The notes under the pieces are model-generated. The model made no database searches and had not been told where the DNA came from. It saw only the letters and a program-made list of their open reading frames with translations. Shown here one piece after another: positions 41,515 to 49,402 of a DNA stretch of 64,000 bases. Within the stretch, counting starts at the first letter, position 1; every line of letters starts with the position of its first letter. Position numbers and translations under genes: made by a program. This DNA comes from Streptomyces aureocirculatus (GTDB lineage Bacteria > Actinomycetota > Actinomycetes > Streptomycetales > Streptomycetaceae). The stretch spans positions 16,390-80,389 of the forward strand of contig NZ_JOAP01000034.1 of assembly GCF_000720475.1 (NCBI RefSeq), read 5' to 3'.

Positions 41515-42230
41515 CGGACCCCCAGCCCCCCGCACAGTTGGACGCACCGGGTCACGGCCGTGAGGGCCGAGCCCGCCGCGATCACCACGAGCACCGGCAC
41601 CCAGAAGCCGGAGACCGCCGCGACGACCACCAGGGCGCACCGTTCCGTCTTGCCGACCGGGCCGCCGTTCAGGCGTCCCGCGCCCGCCGCCGCGCCCGCG
41701 AGGGACACCCAGGACGGGAGCGTCGCCGCCAGGGCCGCCGTCGCCACCAGCCACAGCGGGGCGAGGTGGAGGAACCCCGCGAGCATCACCAGGTCCGCGG
41801 CCCGGTCGCCGAGTTCGTTGAACAGGGCGCCGCGCCGCGTGCTGCGGCCGGTGTCGCGGGCGAGGGCGCCGTCGAGGTTCGCGAACGCCAGGCGTGCGGC
41901 GAGCAGCACCGCCACCGGGAGCGCGGCGAGCGGCGCGGGCAGCCACGCGAGGGCCGCCGCCGCGCCCGCCGCGCACCCCACGCCCGCCGCCGTCAGCGCG
42001 TCCGGCGACACCGCACGCCGGGCCAGGGCCCCACGCACACCGCAAAGGCGCCGCGCGTACCAGGGCTTGAGCGCGTAGAGGCCGAGACCGGTGGGTGCGG
42101 GGGAGCGCGAGGGTGCGGGAGAGCCGGAGAGCCCGGGTGGGCCGGTGGGTCCGGCAGGACCGGTGGGCCCGGCAGGACCGGTGGGCCCGGGCGAACCGGA
42201 GAGTCCGGGAGAGCCGGAGGAAGCGTTCAT
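41511..42230 (-). CDS. Divergent CDP-alcohol phosphatidyltransferase
   Basis: 239-aa membrane protein of the CDP-alcohol phosphotransferase family. The signature normally reads DxxDGxxAR, eight residues, GxxxDxxxD. Here it is ANLDGALAR and GALFNELGD, so the first aspartate is Ala and the third is Asn, while the second and fourth remain. The N-terminus (residues 6-35) is a collagen-like Gly-X-Y run ([16 protein letters not shown]). It is first in the operon with the CdsA-like and PlsC genes, an order reminiscent of E. coli ynbA-ynbB. It may use an unusual alcohol or be inactive. Confidence 0.85.
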   Translation of the reverse strand: MNASSGSPGLSGSPGPTGPAGPTGPAGPTGPPGLSGSPAPSRSPAPTGLGLYALKPWYARRLCGVRGALARRAVSPDALTAAGVGCAAGAAAALAWLPAPLAALPVAVLLAARLAFANLDGALARDTGRSTRRGALFNELGDRAADLVMLAGFLHLAPLWLVATAALAATLPSWVSLAGAAAGAGRLNGGPVGKTERCALVVVAAVSGFWVPVLVVIAAGSALTAVTRCVQLCGGLGVR

Positions 42231-42283
42231 GCTGTCGACTCTGCCGCCGCGCGGGGCACCGAATAATCGGGATGCGTACTCAA

Positions 42284-42877
42284 ATGGGCCCTGAGTACGG
42301 TGAGCCCGTGACCGCACCCCTCACCCCCTCCGAGAGCCTCGGAGCTCCCCGCACCGTCCTGCGCACGGCCCACACGGCCGACCTCTCAGCCGCCGAGCTC
42401 GTCGCCGCCCGCGCCCTGATGGACCTGGCCTTCGAGGGCGACTTCAGCGACGAGGACTGGGCACACGGCCTCGGCGGGATGCACGCGCTCCTGCATGACG
42501 CCGACGGCACCCTGCTTGCCCACGGCAGCGTCGTGCAGCGCCGCGTCCTGCACAACGGCCGTTCCCTGCGCGTCGGTTACGTGGAGAACGTCGCCGTGCA
42601 CCCCGAACGGCAGCGCCAGGGCCTCGGCGGACGGGTGATGAGCGCCCTGGAGCGGATTGTCGGCGGCGGCTACGACCTCGGTGTCCTCTCGCCGTCCGAC
42701 GAGGGCGAGAAGCTGTACCGCGCGCACAACTGGGTGAGCTGGCCGGGCCTCGTCGGCACGCTCGGCCCGCGGGGCGTCGAGCACATGCCGGACGAGGAGG
42801 CCCCGATGCTGTGGAACGCCGACCTCGACCCGGCGCATCCCCTGCTCATCGACTGGCGTGACGGCGACGTGTTCTAG
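42284..42877 (+). CDS. Aminoglycoside 2'-N-acetyltransferase-like protein, AAC(2')-I type
   Basis: GNAT-fold protein of about 197 aa that closely follows the chromosomal AAC(2') enzymes of mycobacteria: HTADLSAAELVAARALMDLA, FEGDFSDEDWAHGLGGMHAL, VVQRRVLHNGRSLRVGYVE, the acetyl-CoA loop ERQRQGLGG, and the end DWRDGDVF. Those enzymes acetylate the 2'-amine of aminoglycosides; their normal role is debated. The start is uncertain: ATG 42272, ATG 42284 and GTG 42308 are all in frame and none has a good ribosome site, so a leaderless transcript is possible. It is divergent from the phospholipid operon. Confidence 0.87.
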   Translation: MGPEYGEPVTAPLTPSESLGAPRTVLRTAHTADLSAAELVAARALMDLAFEGDFSDEDWAHGLGGMHALLHDADGTLLAHGSVVQRRVLHNGRSLRVGYVENVAVHPERQRQGLGGRVMSALERIVGGGYDLGVLSPSDEGEKLYRAHNWVSWPGLVGTLGPRGVEHMPDEEAPMLWNADLDPAHPLLIDWRDGDVF

Positions 42878-43211
42878 TTCCGGGCGAGGCGTTCCGGCGG
42901 GCCCGGGGCGCGGGTGCGCCGGCGGCGGTGGGAAGCGGAACGCCGGCCGGTCGGCCGGGTGGCCGCCGTCTCAGATAGTAGGAAGCCCGACTATTTGTAG
43001 AGACAAGCAGCCGAAGCTGTCCTAGCGTTGTAGGAGCCGAACGTCTCGCTCGATCAAGCGAATGGCGGTCGTGAGCCGGGCACCAGCGCAGGCGAACCCT
43101 GTGGCCCGCGCTCCCCGCCCCTTCCGGCGTCTCGTAACCCGCCGCTTCCGCGCCGCTCCCCGAGCCCGCGGAACCGCACTCCCGGAGCCTGATCTAAGGA
43201 GTCGATTTCTC
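42878..43211. other. 334-bp gap upstream of the 42-aa ORF
   Basis: Contains the 20-bp imperfect palindrome at 42975-42994 and a TAGCGT hexamer at 43023-43028, but no clear -35 at the right distance. An in-frame extension of the small ORF back to 43062 is arginine-rich and not believed. Confidence 0.45.
42975..42994. promoter_or_regulatory. Imperfect palindrome, possible operator
   Basis: ATAGT and ACTAT arms flank AGGAAGCCCG; the wider half-sites TAGTAGG and CCCGACTA also show partial symmetry. It stands out as AT-rich in a GC-rich gap about 220 bases before the small ORF. The regulator is unknown. Confidence 0.4.
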
Positions 43212-43340
43212 ATGGCCGAGACGACCGTCCGCCGAGTCCGCCACACCGCCCGTGGCAACGAGTCGGAGCGCAAGAACGCCGCCGCCGCCCTCCAGCGCGC
43301 CCTCGACCGCAGGGACAACGGCGGCGAGACGGGGCACTGA
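43212..43340 (+). CDS. 42-aa conserved-looking small protein
   Basis: Starts MAETTVRRVRHTARGNESER and ends with a helix KNAAAALQRALDRRD. The ribosome site AAGGAG is strong and lies ten bases before ATG 43212. The mixed charged, amphipathic composition contrasts with the random-looking upstream extension, which supports this start. Function unknown. It ends 12 bases before the stop of the convergent metallophosphoesterase gene. Confidence 0.75.
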   Translation: MAETTVRRVRHTARGNESERKNAAAALQRALDRRDNGGETGH

Positions 43341-43352
43341 GCCCCGCCCGCG

Positions 43353-44957
43353 TCACCCGTCCGCGGTCTGCTTCCCGCGCGCTATCTCGAAGTGGTCGAT
43401 CCGCTCGCCGCTCTCGGCGAGCGCCGAGACCGTGAGCTTCGGGCTCGCCCCGGCACTCACCTCCACCGCGAGGAACGAGAAGCCGGTGTAGCGCACCCGT
43501 GACCACTCCACGGTGTCGGGGTCGGGCAGGCGCTGCTTGGTCCAGTGGAACGTGAGGATCGTCCCCTCGTCGTGCTCGTGGCCCTCGTAGCTGTCCTTGA
43601 CGCCGACCGGGAAGCCGTACAGGTCCTTGCCGGCGCCGCCCGCGGTGACGTACACGATGCCGTCGCGCGTCGGATCGGTCGACGCGCCGACCGGCACCGG
43701 CTTGCCGACCTCGCCGCCCTTGACGGCGTCGGTCCGCTCGTACACGTGGTTGTGACCGTTGATCACCAGGTCCACCTGGTGCTTGGTGAACAGCGGCAGC
43801 CACGCGTCGCGCACCCCGCCGTCGGAGGCGTGCGTCGACGTCGAGTACACGCAGTGGTGGAAGAACACGACGACGAAGTCGATGTCGTCGTCCGCGCGCA
43901 GCAGGCCGAGCCGCTCGTCGAGCCAGGCCGTCTGCCTGCCGTCCGAGTAGCCCTTGTTGGCGGTTATCTCGTACGAGACGTCGTTGGCGTCGAGGGCGAC
44001 GACACCGACGTTGCCGTAGCGGAACGAGTACACGCCGGGCGCCCGCTCGGGGTCGAAGCCGTTGGCGGGCAGCGACCAGCGCGCCGACTGGCCGCCGTAG
44101 CCGTTCGGCGAGTACCACGCCTCCATGTCGTGGTTGCCGGTCGTCACCATCCACGGCACGGACTTCGCCACCGACTCGGTCTGGGCGAGGAACTGGTCCC
44201 ACACCCGCGCGTCGTAGGTGTCGCCCTCCTTGCCGTGGCCCGTGGTGTCCGCGTAGCAGATGTCGCCCGCGTGCAGATGGAACGCCGGGTTCTGCCCCAG
44301 GATCAACTGGTCGTTGGCCAGCGCGTCATAGCTCACGCCCTGGTCGCCGAAGGCCGTGAAGACGAACGTCTCCGGCCGCGCCGGAGCCGTGCGGAACGAG
44401 CCGATGCTGGACATCCGCTCCGGCGACGCCGGGTCGAAGCCGTCGTGGCCGACGCCGTAGTAGTACGTCGTGCCGGGCCGCAGACCGTCGAGGGCCGCGT
44501 GCAGGTAGTACTGCTCGACCTTCGGCAGCTTGCGGGAGAGCGCGGGTGTGTGCAGGTCGCGCACCTCCGCCTCGATCTTCCGGCTCAGCTCCCAGGGCTC
44601 GGTCCCCACCCTGATGTACGGGGACTTCACCGCGAACGGCACCTGCCAGGAGACGCGCATCTGGGTCCGCGGGTCGCCGCCGAAGGCGAGATGCCGGCCG
44701 AAGGGCGCCACCATCGCGCCGTCGACCCGCACCGCCCGGCGCGGCGCGGCGAGCGGGGCCGAGGCGGCGGCACGCTCCGCGGGGGCGCCGCCCGAACTGC
44801 CCGCAAGGAGTCCCGTACCGCCCGCGACGCCCGCGGTGACCATGGAGGAGACGAGGACCTTGCGGCGTGACAGCCTCCGGCGCAGGTACTCGTGCTGCTC
44901 CGGCATGGTCAGGCGCTGCGCGAGGTGCTCGGGGATGCCGACGTTCGGAGTGTCCAT
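43353..44957 (-). CDS. Tat-exported purple-acid-phosphatase-like metallophosphoesterase
   Basis: 534-aa secreted phosphohydrolase. After ~30 residues a twin-arginine signal appears (LSRRKVLVSSMVTAGVAGG). A fibronectin-like N-terminal domain (MRVSWQVPFAVKSPYIRVG, LRPGTTYYYGVGHDG) precedes the metallophosphatase core. Metal ligands are visible in FGDQG, AGDICYAD, TGNHDME, FFHHCVYS and GHNHVYERT. The arrangement matches plant-type purple acid phosphatases, which release phosphate from organic esters. It is divergent from leuB with 150 bp between starts. No PHO-box-like repeat was recognised. Confidence 0.92.
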   Translation of the reverse strand: MDTPNVGIPEHLAQRLTMPEQHEYLRRRLSRRKVLVSSMVTAGVAGGTGLLAGSSGGAPAERAAASAPLAAPRRAVRVDGAMVAPFGRHLAFGGDPRTQMRVSWQVPFAVKSPYIRVGTEPWELSRKIEAEVRDLHTPALSRKLPKVEQYYLHAALDGLRPGTTYYYGVGHDGFDPASPERMSSIGSFRTAPARPETFVFTAFGDQGVSYDALANDQLILGQNPAFHLHAGDICYADTTGHGKEGDTYDARVWDQFLAQTESVAKSVPWMVTTGNHDMEAWYSPNGYGGQSARWSLPANGFDPERAPGVYSFRYGNVGVVALDANDVSYEITANKGYSDGRQTAWLDERLGLLRADDDIDFVVVFFHHCVYSTSTHASDGGVRDAWLPLFTKHQVDLVINGHNHVYERTDAVKGGEVGKPVPVGASTDPTRDGIVYVTAGGAGKDLYGFPVGVKDSYEGHEHDEGTILTFHWTKQRLPDPDTVEWSRVRYTGFSFLAVEVSAGASPKLTVSALAESGERIDHFEIARGKQTADG

Positions 44958-45107
44958 GACCAGTAACTTCCCAGCGGCGCCCCACTCCCGTCCCACACCG
45001 CGGTGAACTCCCGCCGACCGGTGGGAAACCGGCCGATGGCGCGCGGCCGCCCGTCCATATCCTGGACGTCGCGTGTCATGGGATGGGACGAGGAGTACGG
45101 TGCCGAC

Positions 45108-46148
45108 ATGTCTCGCAGCATCGATCTCGCAGTGATCCCCGGTGATGGGATCGGCCAGGAAGTCGTGGCCCAGGGGCTCAAGGTCCTCAACGCCGTCCTC
45201 CCGGAGGACGTGAAGCTGGAGACCAAGGAGTACGACTTCGGGGCCCGCCGGTACCACGACTCGGGTGAGACCCTCACCGACGCCGACCTCGTGGACCTCA
45301 AGCAGCACGACGCGATCCTGCTCGGCGCCATCGGCGACCCCTCGGTCCCCTCCGGCGTCCTGGAGCGCGGCTTCCTGCTCAAGCTCCGCTTCGCCTTCGA
45401 CCACCACGTCAACCTGCGTCCTTCGCGGCTCCTGCCGGGCGTGGCCACGCCGCTCGCGGGCCAGCCCGAGATCGACTTCGTCGTCGTGCGCGAGGGCACC
45501 GAGGGCCCCTACACCGGCAACGGCGGCACGATCCGCAAGGGCACCCCGCACGAGGTCGCCACCGAGGTCTCCGTGAACACGGCCTTCGGTGTGGAGCGCG
45601 TCGTCAGGGACGCCTTCGCCCGCGCCCAGGCCCGCCCGCGCAAGAAGCTGACCCTGGTCCACAAGAACAACGTGCTCGCCTTCGCAGGTCACCTGTGGAC
45701 CAATGTCTTCAACGCGGTGGCCGAGGAGTTCCCCGAGGTCACCACGGACTACATCCATGTGGACGCGGCGACGATCTACCTCGTCACCGACCCGGGCCGC
45801 TTCGACGTGATCGTCACCGACAACCTCTTCGGCGACATCATCACCGACCTCGCCGCGGCCGTCTCCGGCGGTATCGGCGTCGCCGCGTCCGGCAACATCA
45901 ACCCGAGCCGTGAGTTCCCCTCGATGTTCGAGCCCGTGCACGGCTCGGCTCCCGACATCGCCGGCCAGGGCAAGGCCGACCCGACCGCGACCGTGCTGTC
46001 CGTCGCCCTCCTTCTGCGGCACCTCGGCTACGACGACGAGGCGATCCGGGTCGAGGAAGCCGTCTCCGCCGACCTCGGCGCCCGCGGGGACACCCCCCGC
46101 TCCACCGACGAGATCGGCGACGCCCTCGCCGTACGCGTAGCGGGCTGA
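45108..46148 (+). CDS. leuB: 3-isopropylmalate dehydrogenase
   Basis: NAD-dependent oxidative decarboxylase of the leucine pathway; the same enzyme serves 3-methylmalate in the citramalate route to isoleucine. 346 aa from ATG 45108 ([19 protein letters not shown]). Substrate and metal sites are present: [45 protein letters not shown] and the cofactor loop [15 protein letters not shown] perfect hairpin lies 27 bases after the stop. Unlike ilvB and cimA it has no visible leader peptide. Confidence 0.96.
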   Translation: MSRSIDLAVIPGDGIGQEVVAQGLKVLNAVLPEDVKLETKEYDFGARRYHDSGETLTDADLVDLKQHDAILLGAIGDPSVPSGVLERGFLLKLRFAFDHHVNLRPSRLLPGVATPLAGQPEIDFVVVREGTEGPYTGNGGTIRKGTPHEVATEVSVNTAFGVERVVRDAFARAQARPRKKLTLVHKNNVLAFAGHLWTNVFNAVAEEFPEVTTDYIHVDAATIYLVTDPGRFDVIVTDNLFGDIITDLAAAVSGGIGVAASGNINPSREFPSMFEPVHGSAPDIAGQGKADPTATVLSVALLLRHLGYDDEAIRVEEAVSADLGARGDTPRSTDEIGDALAVRVAG

Positions 46149-46174
46149 TCCGCCGGCTGCCACCACGTCACAGC

Positions 46175-46207
46175 AAGCCGCCGGGTCGCACCAGCACCCG
46201 GCGGCTT
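46175..46207 (+). terminator. Hairpin after leuB
   Basis: Perfect 12-bp stem AAGCCGCCGGGT (46175-46186) with ACCCGGCGGCTT (46196-46207), loop nine bases. It separates leuB from ilvE. About 80 bases downstream, GATAAT (46286-46291) is a possible -10 for ilvE. Confidence 0.8.
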
Positions 46208-46394
46208 CTCGTTTGCGGCCACCGGGTGTCACCATCGAACCCAGGGCCGCAAGGACCGCCGTTTCATTCGAGCCGCGCCACGAGCGATAATCGGACGTGG
46301 GGCCGCGAAGCGGCGTATGCCCGTACGCCGTGAGAGCACGCGTACGAGTACGAGCGCGGTCCGTCACACACAAACCGGTGAAGGACACGCAACC

Positions 46395-47483
46395 ATGACG
46401 ACGCCCTCGATCGAGCTCAAGCCATCCTCGACCCCGGCCAAGGCCGCGGAGCGCGAGGCGATCCTGGCAAGCCCCGGGTTCGGCCGCCACTTCACCGACC
46501 ACATGGTGACGATCCGGTGGACGGAGGGCCGCGGCTGGCACGACGGGCAGCTCGTGCCGTACGGCCCGTTCTCGCTCGACCCGGCGACCACCGTCCTGCA
46601 CTACGCCCAGGAGATCTTCGAGGGCCTGAAGGCCTACCGTCAGCCCGATGGCTCGGTCGCCCTGTTCCGCCCCGAGGCCAACGCCCGGCGCTTCCAGTCC
46701 TCCGCGCGCCGGATGGCCATGCCGGAGCTGCCCGTCGAGACCTTCATCGAGGCCTGCGACGCCCTGGTCGCGCAGGACATCGACTGGGTGCCCGCGCACG
46801 GCGGCGAGGAATCGCTCTATCTGCGCCCGTTCATGATCGCCACCGAGGTCGGGCTCGGCGTGAAGCCCGCCAACGAGTACCTCTTCGCCGTCATCGCCTC
46901 GCCCGCGGGCGCCTACTTCCCCGGCGGCGTCAAGCCCGTCTCCATCTGGCTCTCCGAGGACCGCGTGCGCGCCGTCCCCGGTGGCATGGGCGACGCCAAG
47001 ACGGGCGGCAACTACGCCGCGTCCCTGCTCGCCCAGGCGGAGGCCGCCGCGAAGGGCTGCGACCAGGTCGCCTACCTCGACGCCGTCGAGCACAAGTGGG
47101 TCGAGGAACTGGGCGGCATGAACCTGTACTTCGTGTACGAGGACAAGATCGTCACCCCCGAGCTGACGGGCTCGCTGCTCGCGGGTATCACCCGCGACTC
47201 GCTCCTGTCCGTGGCCCGCGACCTCGGCTACGCCTCCGAGGAGCGCCGCGTCTCCATCGACCAGTGGCAGGCCGACACCGAGAACGGCACGCTCACCGAG
47301 GTCTTCGCCTGCGGTACCGCCGCCGTCATCACACCGGTCGGCACGGTGAAGTCCGCCCGCGGCGAGTGGACGCAGAGCGGCGGCAACCCCGGCGAGGTCA
47401 CCATGAAGCTGCGGGACGCGCTGCTCGACATCCAGCGGGGCGTGGCGGCGGACCCGCACGGGTGGATGCACCGCCTGGGCTGA
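46395..47483 (+). CDS. ilvE: Branched-chain amino-acid aminotransferase
   Basis: PLP enzyme that makes and degrades Val, Leu and Ile by transamination. 362 aa from ATG 46395, with AAGGA nine bases before. It belongs to the longer bacterial/eukaryote-like BCAT type. Motifs include [28 protein letters not shown], the lysine region [16 protein letters not shown], and [14 protein letters not shown]. The C-terminal [13 protein letters not shown] is the phosphate-binding loop. A hairpin follows 29 bases after the stop. Confidence 0.97.
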   Translation: MTTPSIELKPSSTPAKAAEREAILASPGFGRHFTDHMVTIRWTEGRGWHDGQLVPYGPFSLDPATTVLHYAQEIFEGLKAYRQPDGSVALFRPEANARRFQSSARRMAMPELPVETFIEACDALVAQDIDWVPAHGGEESLYLRPFMIATEVGLGVKPANEYLFAVIASPAGAYFPGGVKPVSIWLSEDRVRAVPGGMGDAKTGGNYAASLLAQAEAAAKGCDQVAYLDAVEHKWVEELGGMNLYFVYEDKIVTPELTGSLLAGITRDSLLSVARDLGYASEERRVSIDQWQADTENGTLTEVFACGTAAVITPVGTVKSARGEWTQSGGNPGEVTMKLRDALLDIQRGVAADPHGWMHRLG

Positions 47484-47511
47484 GGCCCTCCCCCCTTCAT
47501 CGACCGGTCAC

Positions 47512-47554
47512 GGAGGCCGGGCCCGGCAGCGACACCTCGCCGGACCCGGCCTCC
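47512..47554 (+). terminator. Hairpin after ilvE
   Basis: 16-bp stem with a single mismatch (47512-47527 with 47539-47554) and an 11-base loop. It is the first structure after ilvE and faces the decayed permease on the other strand. Confidence 0.75.
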
Positions 47555-47651
47555 GCGCCGTGTCAGGAACTCCGACGGGCGGGCAGGGCACCTTCGCCGA
47601 CGGGTTAGCCTTCGCAGGGCGGGCAGGGTCTTCGCCGGTGTGGCGCACATG

Positions 47652-47699
47652 TTCAGCCCCTCCGGCGTTTGAGGAGCGGGGTCTGGGGCGGAGCCCCAG
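47652..47699 (-). repeat. Intergenic repeat family B, copy 3
   Basis: Reverse orientation. Read on the minus strand: hairpin CTGGGGCTCCGCCCCAG, then ACCCCGCTCCTCAAACGCCG and GAGGGGCTGAA. It forms the last ~15 codons of the permease pseudogene, so the repeat edge coincides with the point where permease homology ends. Confidence 0.85.
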
Positions 47700-48281
47700 G
47701 ATCGGGCACGATCGCGTCGAGGTCGAGCCCCATGGAGTACAGCATCAGACCGGCGTTGCCCACGGACCCGGCGGACGCGGCGAGCAGCAGCGGCACCAGG
47801 TACCAGCCGGGTGCCGCCGACACCAGCGGCTCCGCGTAGTCGAGCGCCGCGCCCGCCGCGTACGCCGTGAACGTGCCGAACAACTGCGGCACGAGCAGTC
47901 CCGCCGTGAGCCCCACACAGGTGGCCCGCAGCACCGTGCGGGACGAGTGCCGCCGCGGTGAGACATAGCGGGTGTAGTCGCCGAGCAGCGTGATGAAGGC
48001 GATCGGCCCCGAGAGGCCCGCTGCCATGAGGTCGACAGGTTCGTCGCCGTGCGCAGCGAGACGAGGGCGAGCGGCGCGGTCAGCGCCGCGCCGAGCAGCG
48101 TGCCCGCCACCACCGCGGTCACCGACTGCCAGAAGCCGAGGCCGAAGGAGACCGGCAGCCAGCCGAAGACGATCACCCCGAGGCAGAGGTTGGAGCCGAG
48201 CAGGATCGAGACCACGTCCCGCGGGCCGCTGGTGCGTTCCTCCTCCGGGACGGTGTCGACTCCGCGCTGTTCTATCGGCAT
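47653..48281 (-). pseudogene. Decayed purine/cytosine-type permease
   Basis: Remnant of a nucleobase:cation symporter. The N-terminal ~75 residues (MPIEQRGVDTVPEEERTS, VSILLGSNLCLGVIVFGWLP, LVSLRTATNLST) are in one frame from ATG 48281. Continuation (LMAAGLSGPIAFITLLGDYT, LVPQLFGTFTAYAAGAALDY, AGSVGNAGLMLYSMGLDLDA) is in another frame. The switch falls near 48035 and, judging from typical 480-500-aa permeases, about 200 internal residues are missing. The C-terminal part is cut at the family B repeat. It lies next to the urease paralogue operon, divergently. Confidence 0.85.
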
Positions 48282-48317
48282 GGGGCGCCCCTGACGCTCG
48301 CTCGAAACGGACCAGAT

Positions 48318-48376
48318 GTCGGATTGATGTCGGACGTGGTGTCGGACGTGGTGTCGGACCAGAGGTCGGACCAGAT
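48318..48376. repeat. 12-nt tandem repeats upstream of the urease operon
   Basis: Five units beginning GTCGGA: one 11-mer (48318), two identical GTCGGACGTGGT (48329, 48341), and two of the form GTCGGACCAGAG/T (48353, 48365). They end five bases before the first operator candidate. Confidence 0.9.
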
Positions 48377-48380
48377 GTTT

Positions 48381-48391
48381 GAGTGGCGTTC
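48381..48391. promoter_or_regulatory. Candidate operator 1 of the urease-paralogue operon
   Basis: GAGTGGCGTTC, set in the inverted repeat TTGA-N7-TCAA (48379-48393). It shares the core GAGTGKCGTTC with the second site 69 bases downstream. Confidence 0.5.
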
Positions 48392-48444
48392 AATGTGGGC
48401 GAGATGTTGCTGTTCCGTCAATGGTTTCGTACAAGGGGACAGCC

Positions 48445-48465
48445 GTTTAGAGTGTCGTTCTAAAC
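48445..48465. promoter_or_regulatory. Candidate operator 2 of the urease-paralogue operon
   Basis: Perfect 7-bp arms GTTTAGA and TCTAAAC around GTGTCGT; the centre GAGTGTCGTTC matches site 1. It lies 58 bases before the first urease gene start, a suitable place for the TetR protein encoded by the last gene of the cluster. Binding is inferred. Confidence 0.55.
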
Positions 48466-48523
48466 CGTGGCCGATGGTGGCCACGGACGGTGACTTCCGA
48501 CCCACGATGCGAGGTGTCGCGGC

Positions 48524-49402
48524 GTGCGACTGACCCCTACGGAACGCGACCGGCTGCTGCTCTTCGGCGCGGCCGAGCTGGCCAGGGCCCGCAGGGCGCG
48601 CGGCCTCAGGCTGAACGTCCCCGAAGCGACCGCCCTGATCGCCGACACGGTGTGCGAGGCCGCCAGGGACGGGGCCAGGCTCGCGGAGGCGATCGAGCGG
48701 GCGCGGTCGGTGCTCGGCCCCGACGACGTGCTGCCTGGCGTCGCCGACGTGGTCACCGAGGTGCATGTGGAGGCCGTCTTCGAGGACGGTTCGCGGCTCG
48801 CCGTGGTCGCCGACCCGGTGGGCGGCGGCTCGCTCGGCCCGGACGCGCCGGGTGCGCTGCGGCCCGCGCCACCGGACCCGGAACCCGTCCCCGCCGTCAC
48901 CGTGACCGTGCGCAACACCGCGACCGTGCCCGTCAGCGTCACCTCGCACTTCCACTTCTTCGAGGCCAACCCGCGGCTCGACTTCGACCGCGGTGCCGCC
49001 TACGGCATGCGGCTGTGCGTGCCCGCCGGGTCGTCGGTGCGGTTCAGCCCCGGGGGCACGGCCGACGTCGGGCTCGTCCCCATCGGCGGCGACCGGATCG
49101 CGATCGGCTTCGCGGGCCTGGTGGACGGCCCCCTGGACGCGCCGGGAGCACGGGGCGAGGCCCTGCGGCGGGCCGCGGCCTGCGGATATCTGGGGGCGGA
49201 CACCCCGCGGCACCCGGGGACGCCCCAGATATCCGGGACAGCCGAGGCCTCCGGGTCAATCGAGTCGCCTGGGGTCCCCGAGATCCGCGAGATCCCCGAG
49301 ATCCCCGAGATCATCGAGGCCCCCGAGGCCCCCGAGACTCCCGGCACCCCCGGCACCCCCGGCACCCCCGGCACCCCCGGCACCCCCGAGGAAGGCGAGT
49401 GA
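48524..49402 (+). CDS. Fused urease gamma-beta subunit
   Basis: 292-aa protein combining UreA (residues 1-100, LTPTERDRLLLFGAAELARA, LNVPEATALIADTVCEAARD, ADVVTEVHVEAVFEDG) and UreB (about 120-225, VTSHFHFFEANPRLDFDR, AAYGMRLCVPAGSSVRF). Both partner domains look complete. A ~60-residue tail of EIP/EAP and GTP triplet repeats, encoded by 9-nt tandem repeats at about 49290-49388, follows and is not part of known urease structure. GTG 48524 follows GAGG. The stop overlaps the ureC start by one base (TGATG). Confidence 0.92.
   Translation: MRLTPTERDRLLLFGAAELARARRARGLRLNVPEATALIADTVCEAARDGARLAEAIERARSVLGPDDVLPGVADVVTEVHVEAVFEDGSRLAVVADPVGGGSLGPDAPGALRPAPPDPEPVPAVTVTVRNTATVPVSVTSHFHFFEANPRLDFDRGAAYGMRLCVPAGSSVRFSPGGTADVGLVPIGGDRIAIGFAGLVDGPLDAPGARGEALRRAAACGYLGADTPRHPGTPQISGTAEASGSIESPGVPEIREIPEIPEIIEAPEAPETPGTPGTPGTPGTPGTPEEGE

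Noticed and set aside
44958..45107. Looked for a leader peptide before leuB like those of ilvB and cimA
   Set aside because: No short ORF with Leu/Val/Ile runs and no U-tract hairpin in the divergent gap.
43353..47471. Single 1372-codon minus-strand frame covering the metallophosphoesterase, leuB and ilvE
   Set aside because: Only the first part (43353-44957) is a gene; the rest is the antisense shadow of leuB and ilvE.
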